Below, piece by piece: positions 45,118-52,032 of a stretch of DNA of 64,000 nucleotides. Made by a program: the position numbers and the translations under genes. The stretch lies in the NCBI GenBank assembly GCA_964648045.1, contig CAZYNU010000002.1, positions 8,808 through 72,807 of the forward strand, written 5' to 3'. Origin of the DNA: JAGOUB01 sp964648045. GTDB taxonomy: Bacteria; Patescibacteriota; Gracilibacteria; Peribacterales; Peribacteraceae. The notes below the pieces were generated by a model. It did no database searches, was not told where the DNA came from, and was given only the letters and a program-made list of their open reading frames with translations. Position 1 is the first letter of the stretch. The number at the start of each line of letters is the position of its first letter.

Positions 45118-45199
45118 ACGCTGCCTTTCGCACGGAAAATTGCCGGTACTTTTTTTCATGAAGATCTGTCTGTTGGCGTCCTCCTGCCGAATGGTTGGT

Positions 45200-46510
45200 T
45201 CAGCGCGCGGCTGGAACCCGGCGAAGTCGCGCGGCACCGGCCAGGCCGCCCGCCACCAGTGCGATCACGAAGGCAATCGAGGCTGGGCCCGAGGATGCGA
45301 GTGGCGTGTTGCCGTTCGTGGTCGAGGCGACGGGCGGCCGCATGCCGCCCGAGACAACGCGGCCAGAAAGGGTGATCGTCTGCAGGGCGGGTTCATACGT
45401 GGAGCCATCCGGCGCAAACGCGGCCAAGAGCACGGCGAACGTGCCGGCGGGGATGCGGTTGACACGTACCAAGCCAAGGCCCGGCGGTACGGGTTGCCAT
45501 GCGCCAAAGGTGCGGCCGCCATCAACAGACTGGGCAAGTGACAATTCCGATACTTCGGCGCCGGGGGTGATCGTCCAGCCAATCTCGATGTCGTGGAAGC
45601 CGTCGGTGCGCGGCAGATCTTTCAGCGTGACTGTCACCGCCGGCCCAACCGACGATGCACTTGCTGCCGCGCTGCTGGAAGAGCGCGTGGGGGCCAAGAT
45701 GGGCGGCGCGCTTGAGTCGCTCTCTGCCGAGGATGTTGTGGCGGTGGATATGGTCGAGGAAGCGGCGGTCGTTAGGGACGACCGAGTTGAAGATCGTGTT
45801 GCCATCGAAGACGACGACGTGGGTGCCGACACCGCCAGGCTGGTGAAGGGATGGACGGAGTCTTGTGTGAATACGGCCAGCGGGCCGCCTTCGTCACTCG
45901 GCAGGCCGAGGAACGCCTCTTGGGCCAGAGTGACGCGATACTTTCCGGCGCGTTGTTCGGCTGTGGTGAGTAGAATTGTGTCTTCATCGAGTGAGAGTGA
46001 AACAACGGCCACGGATGTACCGTTGGCGTCTTCGACGCGAACAGCCTGGCGAATGTCTGCCAACGCCAGGACGACCGCGTGGTCAAACGTCAGGCGGATC
46101 TGATTAGCCCCCGCTGCGACCACGCGGGTCACTTGTAGCACTGGACGATTATCGGCCGTTGTCGCCTCGGCTTCTTCTACGAACGCCGCACTTTCTTCGC
46201 CGTTGCTATCTACCGCGATGACCGCCACGAAGACCGGGCCGTCCGCCATCTTCTTGAGTGTCAGGGTGGTCACGGGACCGTCTGTCTGCTCGCTGTCGTC
46301 GTAGTCGCCATCATTGTCCAAAATGGATTGTCGGCTCCAATACACCCGGTAGGACGCGACGTCCGAGCTAGTGGCGTCCCACGAGACTACCACCTCGGCA
46401 CCGCGGCGCTCGGCGTGAACGCCCGTGACAGGCGCCGGCGCGGCACTGGCCAGAAGAGGAACGGCGAGGGCGAGTAGAGCGCCTACGAGGCAATGCTTGG
46501 TGGCAGTCAT
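45200..46510 (-). CDS. Surface protein: FN3 domain, serine-rich stalk, C-terminal anchor
   Basis: A 436-residue exported protein. Signal peptide (about 1-23), fibronectin type III domain (about 27-115, with VTGVHAERRGAEVVVSWDAT and SYRVYWSR), a second beta-sandwich-like region (about 125-220), a Ser/Thr-rich stalk (about 230-295), another beta domain (about 296-390) and a hydrophobic segment near the end (IAFVIALVAGGLAGAARL) followed by arginines. This predicts a wall- or membrane-anchored adhesin or scaffold. A TACACT box lies 23 nt before the ATG. The ComEC-like gene follows after 82 nt. Confidence 0.8.
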   Translation of the reverse strand: MTATKHCLVGALLALAVPLLASAAPAPVTGVHAERRGAEVVVSWDATSSDVASYRVYWSRQSILDNDGDYDDSEQTDGPVTTLTLKKMADGPVFVAVIAVDSNGEESAAFVEEAEATTADNRPVLQVTRVVAAGANQIRLTFDHAVVLALADIRQAVRVEDANGTSVAVVSLSLDEDTILLTTAEQRAGKYRVTLAQEAFLGLPSDEGGPLAVFTQDSVHPFTSLAVSAPTSSSSMATRSSTRSSLTTAASSTISTATTSSAESDSSAPPILAPTRSSSSAAASASSVGPAVTVTLKDLPRTDGFHDIEIGWTITPGAEVSELSLAQSVDGGRTFGAWQPVPPGLGLVRVNRIPAGTFAVLLAAFAPDGSTYEPALQTITLSGRVVSGGMRPPVASTTNGNTPLASSGPASIAFVIALVAGGLAGAARLRRVPAAR

Positions 46511-46600
46511 GAATTTGGTGTTGGTTTCTCTCTAGTGTATCAGAAAAACACGATTCCGACCCTTGCGCTTGCAGTACTTCTGTTGGCTGAGGGGTTTTTC

Positions 46601-47245
46601 TCAGTCTAGTATCCGGCGTCCGTTGAGGGCTTCGCGCAGTGTTCCTTGATCGACAAATTCGATATCCGCGCCCATCGGCAGGCCATGCGCCAAGCGCGTG
46701 ATTTTTGGTCCTTTCTCCGTTAAACGCTCGCGCAAGTAACTGGCGGTCGCTTCACCCTCAATATCGGGGTCGGTGGCAATGATGACTTCTTTCAAGCCAC
46801 CCGCCGCTACGCGGTCGATCAATTCGCGGATGCGCAGCTGTTCCGGTCCCATGCCGTCGATGGGCGACAAGACCCCGTGGAGCACGTGGTACCGGCCCTG
46901 GTATCCCGACCGTTCGAAGGCCACCACTTCCAGCGGCTCTTCTACCACCAACACTGTCGTCGGGTCGCGGGTGGCGTCTTGGCAAATGGGACAGAGACGT
47001 TCGACGGCGACCATTTGGCATTCGGCGCAGTAGGCGAGCGAGCGCTTGAGTTCGAGTAAGGCTTGGCCCAGCGCCTCGGGCGAGGCTCGTGAGCTGCGCA
47101 GCAGGAAGAAGGTGAGGCGTTCGGCCGACTTGGGGCCGATGCCCGGCAGTTTCTGGAGCTCCTCGATGGTCCGGCGAATTTGTGGTGGCAGCAGCGACAC
47201 GGCCGAGAGGATAGCAGGTCGGCGGCGGGTGGCATTGCTGGGCAT
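46601..47245 (-). CDS. recR: Recombination protein RecR
   Basis: A 214-residue recombination mediator that works with RecO/RecF to load RecA at gaps. The helix-hairpin-helix (LQKLPGIGPKSAERLTFFLL), the four-cysteine zinc motif (YCAECQMVAVERLCPICQD) and the Toprim domain (VLVVEEPLEVVAFE, VIIATDPDIEGEATASYL) are all present. The C-terminus AHGLPMGADIEFVDQGTL is conserved. ATG 47245 is preferred because earlier codons read through the divergent promoter. It shares a 26-bp intergenic region with the next gene. Confidence 0.94.
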   Translation of the reverse strand: MPSNATRRRPAILSAVSLLPPQIRRTIEELQKLPGIGPKSAERLTFFLLRSSRASPEALGQALLELKRSLAYCAECQMVAVERLCPICQDATRDPTTVLVVEEPLEVVAFERSGYQGRYHVLHGVLSPIDGMGPEQLRIRELIDRVAAGGLKEVIIATDPDIEGEATASYLRERLTEKGPKITRLAHGLPMGADIEFVDQGTLREALNGRRILD

Positions 47246-47271
47246 CGGGCTTTTCCCTAGAGTCGTCGGCC

Positions 47272-48696
47272 ATGTCGCTCTCCATCCCTCAATCCTTGGC
47301 ATCGCTCGACCACAGTGCCTTTGATGCGCAATTGGTCAGTACGTGGCAGCCGTCGTATCCCTGGACCACATCCAAGTTGCCGGAGGATCCCAAGATCACA
47401 ACGGGAGACTACGTTGCCTGGACGAAGTACCAACTGGCCGAGGCGCTCAAGGGTGACCCGCGCCTAAAAAATTACCGTTTCGATGATGCCGAACGCCAGG
47501 TTCTTAGCTATGTCGCCTTTGAATTGGCGCGTTGGTCGTTGCATACCGTGCACCTGCGTCAGATGGGCATCCGTCAAATGGCCGCACAATTGCGTCGGGA
47601 TTTTGCGCGTTGCTTGAATGACGGTGAATTGCTCACGATCGACGTGCGCAGTCCTCTCTACGGCCAAGGGCAAATGCGTCACCTGGCCGCGGATCAAACC
47701 GGCTTTGCACTCCCGCTATACAGCCGATTCGATCGCAATCTGCTCCAAGTTCTCGCCGGTGGCACGCCGCATGACTTAGCCGCGTCGGCGCTGCCTCGCG
47801 TCGAAGAATGGTTGCAGAAAGATCCGCTCTCGTTTTTGGCGCATCTCGATCGAGGCGCGATCCACGTTTCTCAAGAAAAGTGGCGACAGAACATGTGGAC
47901 GTATCTCGATCAGGCGCACGGGTTGGCGCTCGATAGCGAGGCGACTCTCACGCCGAGACTGCGGGAGTCTATTCTTGAGGAATCGATCGATGCCATGGCC
48001 GATGTTATGCCGACTCCGATTGTGAGTGACACGCTGGAGGCGGCAATTGCTGAAGAGGTGTTTCGACGCCAGCAGGCAGCGCAGTATTCGGCCCTGGATC
48101 ATGGTCAATTGAAGGGGCTCTACGGCAGGCGCACCCACATGCGACTCATGCATGAGTTGTCGAAAGATGTCCTCGTGAAGCGACTCGTGGACTGGGATGT
48201 GCGCGCAGGCGATCTGCCCAAGGTGGCCATCCTCGATCAATCGCCGCAAGATGACCGCGGCATCGACGCCTTCACCACTGCGTCGCTCGCCGATTGCCTT
48301 GTGCCCCTCTTGGTCCAGCCGGCCAGCGCCGAGCGCGATGCAAAAATTCTTCAACGGCTTGTGATTCCCGAGTATCACATCCTCGTGTGTGCCCAAAAGA
48401 TGTTGAGCTTCCTGTTGGAGGAAGAGGGTAAGCGTCCGATGGAACCGGAAGCTTTGAAGGCTGACCATCTGTCACGTTTGTCGATCCTTCCCCTCGAGGA
48501 AGACATTCCGACCGAGCAGGCCGACGAGATGGAGCAAACGTCCCGTGCCTTAAAAGAAGCACACGACGTGCTTATGCGCGCGTATAAGGCCGTTGGCGTG
48601 AATCATGCTTATCGCCCCATCGCCGTGATCCTCGATTTCATCATTAGTGCCACCAGCGGACGCGTCGATATCCGGCGGCATCGATCGATGATCTAA
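47272..48696 (+). CDS. Unknown 474-residue soluble protein
   Basis: A predicted cytosolic, largely helical protein without recognised domain, signal peptide or membrane helix. It has long regular helical stretches (VEEWLQKDPLSFLAHLDRGA, ELSKDVLVKRLVDWDVRAGD). ATG 47272 lies 8 nt after TAGAGT, predicting a leaderless mRNA, and is divergent from recR. Its stop abuts that of the convergent smpB gene with no gap. I cannot propose a function. Confidence 0.78.
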   Translation: MSLSIPQSLASLDHSAFDAQLVSTWQPSYPWTTSKLPEDPKITTGDYVAWTKYQLAEALKGDPRLKNYRFDDAERQVLSYVAFELARWSLHTVHLRQMGIRQMAAQLRRDFARCLNDGELLTIDVRSPLYGQGQMRHLAADQTGFALPLYSRFDRNLLQVLAGGTPHDLAASALPRVEEWLQKDPLSFLAHLDRGAIHVSQEKWRQNMWTYLDQAHGLALDSEATLTPRLRESILEESIDAMADVMPTPIVSDTLEAAIAEEVFRRQQAAQYSALDHGQLKGLYGRRTHMRLMHELSKDVLVKRLVDWDVRAGDLPKVAILDQSPQDDRGIDAFTTASLADCLVPLLVQPASAERDAKILQRLVIPEYHILVCAQKMLSFLLEEEGKRPMEPEALKADHLSRLSILPLEEDIPTEQADEMEQTSRALKEAHDVLMRAYKAVGVNHAYRPIAVILDFIISATSGRVDIRRHRSMI

Positions 48697-49131
48697 TTAT
48701 TCCATCCGTCCGCTGCGCAGCGCCCGGTCCTGGTCGCGCTTCTTGATCACCTCGCGGCGGTCGGCCTTCTTGCGGCCGCGTCCCACGCCGAGCACGAGCT
48801 TGATGTACTTCCCGGCGCGCAGCTCGATAGGGACGATCGTCACGCCTTTTTCGGAGGCAAGTGACTGTAAACGTTCGGACTCTTGCTTATGGAGGAGAAG
48901 GAGACGTTGGCGCTTGGGCTCGTAGTCGTCGTTCTTGGCAAATTGGTAAGGGCCTATCATCAAGTGCGCGATGGACGCCTCGCCGCGTGTAAAGGTGACG
49001 TAGGCGCCGGCAAATTGCACCTGGCCGAGTCGACACGATTTCACTTCTGGACCCGTCAGGCGCAGACCGGCCTCCACCGTCTCGGTGATCTCGTAGTCGA
49101 AGCGGGCCCGACGATTGCCGAAAACCTTCAT
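48697..49131 (-). CDS. smpB: SsrA-binding protein SmpB
   Basis: A 144-residue trans-translation factor that binds tmRNA and fits it into the A site of stalled ribosomes. GNRRARFDYEITETVEAGL, LTGPEVKSCRLGQVQFAGAY, LLLLHKQESERLQ and KLVLGVGRGRKKADRR match the family closely, with the basic C-terminal tail. ATG 49131 lies 7 nt after TAGAAT (leaderless). I do not see a tmRNA gene in the window; the adjacent RNA candidate lacks a tRNA-like end. Confidence 0.95.
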   Translation of the reverse strand: MKVFGNRRARFDYEITETVEAGLRLTGPEVKSCRLGQVQFAGAYVTFTRGEASIAHLMIGPYQFAKNDDYEPKRQRLLLLHKQESERLQSLASEKGVTIVPIELRAGKYIKLVLGVGRGRKKADRREVIKKRDQDRALRSGRME

Positions 49132-49171
49132 TTGGCTGATTCTAGACCAATTCCAGCTATTCCCCTAGAAG

Positions 49172-49199
49172 TTGACAAATTTAAAATACATAGTATTAT
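49172..49199 (+). promoter_or_regulatory. Strong TTGACA-16-TATTAT promoter of the RNA candidate
   Basis: TTGACA (49172-49177) and TATTAT (49194-49199) are separated by 16 nt of AT-rich DNA. It is the best -35/-10 pair in the window, and no open reading frame follows it. Confidence 0.78.
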
Positions 49200-49204
49200 T
49201 CAGG

Positions 49205-49359
49205 CGTTGGTTCATTCCGTCGACTCTTCTCCGCTCATTCCTGGGTTTCTCGGAGCCTAGAAATGAGCGGAGGGGCGCCAGCCTCTGCTGAGTGACAAGA
49301 AGTCACCTTATCGAACCAACGAAGAAATCACCCCGTTTCAAAAGAACGGGGTTTCTTTT
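49205..49359 (+). ncRNA. Candidate structured small RNA of about 150 nt
   Basis: A promoter-to-terminator unit without coding potential lies between smpB and the prepilin peptidase gene. The predicted RNA closes on itself: CGTTGGTTC (49205-49213) pairs with GAACCAACG (49313-49321). Inside, CTCCGCTCATT (49229-49239) pairs with AATGAGCGGAG (49262-49272), extended by CTGGG/CCTAG. A small hairpin GTGAC-AAGAA-GTCAC lies at 49292-49306. A terminator follows. The shape (closing stem, large internal bubble with a small 3' hairpin, terminal stem) recalls 6S RNA, but I cannot assign it. It lacks SRP, RNase P and tmRNA signatures. Confidence 0.68.
49331..49359 (+). terminator. Rho-independent terminator of the RNA candidate
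   Basis: A perfect 7-bp stem CCCCGTT / AACGGGG with a 7-nt loop is followed by TTTCTTTT. It lies just before the convergent prepilin peptidase stop. Confidence 0.88.
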
Positions 49360-49365
49360 GCGTGT

Positions 49366-49836
49366 TTACCAACCGCGTATCGCGAGCCAGGCCGCAACCG
49401 TCGTCCAACTCGCCAGGCTGACCACTGTTCCGGCAGTGAGAAATGGGGCGAAGGGCAGGTGATCGCCGCGTTGCAATCGTCCTGTAGCCAGGCCGGTCAT
49501 GGCGATCAGCGCACCGAGGGTGAACGCACAAGCCGCCGCGAACACCGTTGCCGCCGTTGTGCCGCAGAGCAGGCCGACGGCACTGCCAAGGCCGATGTCG
49601 CCCGCGCCCAACCATCGTCCGCGGCCAAGCAGCCAGAGCGTGCCGAAGATGATGCCTCCCGCGATGGCGCCGCTTAGTGTCATCGATGCATCATGCACGC
49701 GAAACGTCGTTGCCGTGAGGGCAAGGGCCACCACTGCGCCGTCGTGAATGCGCCCATGACGCATATCGAACCAGGCGATGCCAAAGAGCAGTGCCAGTGC
49801 GGCAGCGAGCAGCAATGGTGCGACAACAAGGCTCAC
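49366..49836 (-). CDS. Prepilin-peptidase-like A24 membrane protease, short form
   Basis: A 156-residue membrane protein with several hydrophobic segments. It carries the two aspartate motifs of type IV prepilin peptidases: WFDMRHGRIHDG and WLGAGDIGLGSAVGL. LPFAPFLTAG near the C-terminus is also family-typical. The N-terminal methyltransferase domain and its cysteines are absent, so it is the short, archaeal-style form. It should cleave pilin-like leader peptides at the cytosolic membrane face. The start is GTG 49836, 6 nt after TACAGT. The LPNSG-tail gene lies 4 nt upstream. Confidence 0.85.
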   Translation of the reverse strand: MSLVVAPLLLAAALALLFGIAWFDMRHGRIHDGAVVALALTATTFRVHDASMTLSGAIAGGIIFGTLWLLGRGRWLGAGDIGLGSAVGLLCGTTAATVFAAACAFTLGALIAMTGLATGRLQRGDHLPFAPFLTAGTVVSLASWTTVAAWLAIRGW

Positions 49837-49840
49837 GCGT

Positions 49841-50395
49841 TCACTGTAGCGCCGACCGTACGCGCGTCGCCAATGCCGTTAATCGCTGGCGATGCCAGCC
49901 AGCGGCGGCCCCGGCGGATACCAGGAGTACCAGCCAATCGGCGGCACCGGAGTTGGGCAGGGCGGCGGCTTTGGTCATGGCGGCCAGCGGCTCTTGAGGG
50001 GCGGCCGGTCGGATAATTGCAGCGGGAGGGGTTCGATCGGCGTCTTCGACGGCGATGGGTGGAGTGTGTACGGCCGATTCCGTCGGGGTGGGTTCGGCGT
50101 CGATGATCGTTTCTGGCGTTAGTCGTTCGGGTTGAGGGGGCGGAGGCGTGGGCATGGCTCGTTCGCGCAATGGTACACCCAGTTCGGGCAGGGGAGCGGG
50201 TTCAGAGGCCGACTCAACGACGCGCGCTACCTCGCGCCCTGTTTCTTGTCCGCCCAGCAGCGCGGCTGTGGCCATGTGAGCCAAATCGCCGCCGACGGCG
50301 TGTGATGCACTGGTATAACCCAGGTAGAGCACGGCGGCGATGGCCGAACCGGCGCAGGCCCCGAGAATCTGGCGAACGAGAGGGTGTTGGAACAT
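49841..50395 (-). CDS. Exported Pro-rich protein with LPNSG-type C-terminal anchor
   Basis: A 184-residue protein. It has a hydrophobic N-terminal segment (about 10-28), an acidic proline/threonine-rich middle (PTPPPPQPERLTPE) and, at the C-terminus, LPNSG followed by a hydrophobic stretch and an arginine-rich tail. This matches the layout of a sortase-type sorting signal with Ser in place of Thr. No sortase is encoded in the window. The gene is 4 nt upstream of the prepilin peptidase gene, so the two probably form one unit. Processing is inferred only. Confidence 0.7.
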   Translation of the reverse strand: MFQHPLVRQILGACAGSAIAAVLYLGYTSASHAVGGDLAHMATAALLGGQETGREVARVVESASEPAPLPELGVPLRERAMPTPPPPQPERLTPETIIDAEPTPTESAVHTPPIAVEDADRTPPAAIIRPAAPQEPLAAMTKAAALPNSGAADWLVLLVSAGAAAGWHRQRLTALATRVRSALQ

Positions 50396-50517
50396 GGGTG
50401 TGGGTTTCCCGTTACTCTACCATAAATCGGTCCATCAGGCGATGCTCCTGATTTGCCTAGATCGTCAGGAAATGTTAAAGATATACGTCTTTTTTCTCCA
50501 ACTTCTCCTCCTTACCC

Positions 50518-51624
50518 ATGAAGCGCGTCCTCCTAACCGGCATCGACGGATTCATCGGCCATCATGTGGCCGAGGGCATCTTGAAGAAGACCGACTGGAA
50601 GATTGTGGGCCTGAGCAAGATCGACAGTGCCTCCACTCTCCATCGTTTGAGCGACATTGAGGGTTGGTCCGAGAAGTACGCCCACCGCGTCGAGTTCGTC
50701 CACCACGATCTGCGCGCCCCCGTGAATCCCTACGTGGCCAATCGCATCGGTCCGGTGAATTACATTCTGCATCTCGCCGCCAGCACGCACGTCGACCGTT
50801 CCATTGAAGCGCCAATGGAGTTCGTTCTCGATAACGTGGTTGCCACCTGCAACATTCTCGATTACGCCCGCACGCTCAAGGACTTCAACATGTTCCTCTA
50901 CTTTTCCACCGACGAGGTCTTCGGCCCGGCCCCCGAGGGCGTGGCGTACAAAGAGTGGGATCGTTACTGCTCCAGCAATCCCTACGCGGCTACCAAGGCC
51001 GGTGGTGAGGAGTTGGCGTACTCATACCACAACACCTACGGACTGCCGGTGGTGATCACGCACACCATGAACGTGTTCGGTGAGCGCCAGCACCCGGAGA
51101 AGTTTATCCCCAAGGTTATCAACGCGGCTCTTCGCGGCGAGCGCCTGTTCATTCACGCTGACCCGTCCAAGACCAAGGCTGGCACGCGCTTCTACATCCA
51201 TGCCCGCAACGTGGCCGCCGCCATGCTCTTCCTCATCGAGCAGTTTGACGCCGGTAAGATCGCCTCGGGCGACAAGTTCAACATCGTCGGTGAGTGCGAA
51301 GTCGACAACCTCACCTTGGCCCAGATGATCGCCAAGGTGGTCGGTAAGGACTTGAACTATGAGATGATCGACTTCCACGGCAGCCGCCCCGGTCACGACC
51401 TGCGCTATGCGCTCGACGGCACCAAGCTGGCCCAGATGGGCTTCTCGTATCCGATGCATTTCGAGGAGAGCCTGGAGAAGACGGTACGTTGGTATTTGTC
51501 ACGTCCCGAATGGCTCTTGGATGGTTTCTCCCGTGCTCAGTTCGCCAAGGAGCAGGCTGTGCACGAACTCATCAGCCGCTCTAACCGCCCCGAGCACGTG
51601 GTGCCGCCCGTCAACGCGGCTTAA
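50518..51624 (+). CDS. NAD-dependent sugar epimerase/dehydratase (RmlB-like)
   Basis: A 368-residue extended short-chain dehydrogenase. The Rossmann loop LLTGIDGFIGHHVAEG, LHLAASTHVDRSIEAP, FSTDEVFGPAPEG (dehydratase-type T-D-E triad) and the catalytic Y-x3-K in NPYAATKAGGEELA are clear. The TDE motif points to an NDP-glucose 4,6-dehydratase such as RmlB, acting in deoxysugar synthesis for the surface glycans encoded downstream. Substrate specificity is not certain. The leader just before ATG 50518 is pyrimidine-rich with no Shine-Dalgarno. The 3' end overlaps the convergent gene by 14 nt. Confidence 0.88.
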   Translation: MKRVLLTGIDGFIGHHVAEGILKKTDWKIVGLSKIDSASTLHRLSDIEGWSEKYAHRVEFVHHDLRAPVNPYVANRIGPVNYILHLAASTHVDRSIEAPMEFVLDNVVATCNILDYARTLKDFNMFLYFSTDEVFGPAPEGVAYKEWDRYCSSNPYAATKAGGEELAYSYHNTYGLPVVITHTMNVFGERQHPEKFIPKVINAALRGERLFIHADPSKTKAGTRFYIHARNVAAAMLFLIEQFDAGKIASGDKFNIVGECEVDNLTLAQMIAKVVGKDLNYEMIDFHGSRPGHDLRYALDGTKLAQMGFSYPMHFEESLEKTVRWYLSRPEWLLDGFSRAQFAKEQAVHELISRSNRPEHVVPPVNAA

Positions 51625-52006
51625 GCCGGAGCAGGCTCGACTTCCATTTGTCTGGCTCAAAAGCCGGCAACCGCTCGACCTGGCACGGAAAATCAGTCTC
51701 CGTCACGCCGGGCGGCAGGCCTTGATCGTATCCCAGCACAATCAGATCGGGTTGCACGTCGCGCACGGGTGCTAGGAAATCGCCGTCACCGGAACCTAGG
51801 CGAACCTGTGCCTCTGGAAAAGCGGCTTTAATCATGGCCGCTCGCTCCGCCTCGGAGTGATGTGGGGTCAAATTTTTCATGCGAGCTACCGTGGCGTCGC
51901 GCGCCACGACCACGTGCAGATCACCTCGCTTCTGTGCTTCAGTCAGCACAAAACGGTGCCCTGGGTGGAGCAGGTCGAAGGTGCCGAATACGAGGACGCG
52001 GGGCAT
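51611..52006 (-). CDS. Cytidylyltransferase-like nucleotidyltransferase
   Basis: A 131-residue single-domain enzyme of the H-x-G-H nucleotidyltransferase superfamily. GTFDLLHPGHRFVL holds the active site, and LIVLGYDQG resembles the end motif of archaeal FAD synthetase RibL and of glycerol-3-phosphate cytidylyltransferase. It should couple a phosphorylated substrate to a nucleotide; which one is not clear. ATG 52006 lies 8 nt after TATGAT (leaderless). It overlaps the 3' end of the epimerase gene by 14 nt on the opposite strand. Confidence 0.84.
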   Translation of the reverse strand: MPRVLVFGTFDLLHPGHRFVLTEAQKRGDLHVVVARDATVARMKNLTPHHSEAERAAMIKAAFPEAQVRLGSGDGDFLAPVRDVQPDLIVLGYDQGLPPGVTETDFPCQVERLPAFEPDKWKSSLLRLKPR

Positions 52007-52032
52007 GGAAGCGCATCATACGCCTGTTGGGC

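Noticed and set aside
49172..49359. tmRNA (ssrA), because of the adjacent smpB.
   Set aside because: The unit is only about 150 nt, with no tRNA-like end, no CCA and no tag reading frame ending in Ala-Ala. I kept it as an unclassified RNA.
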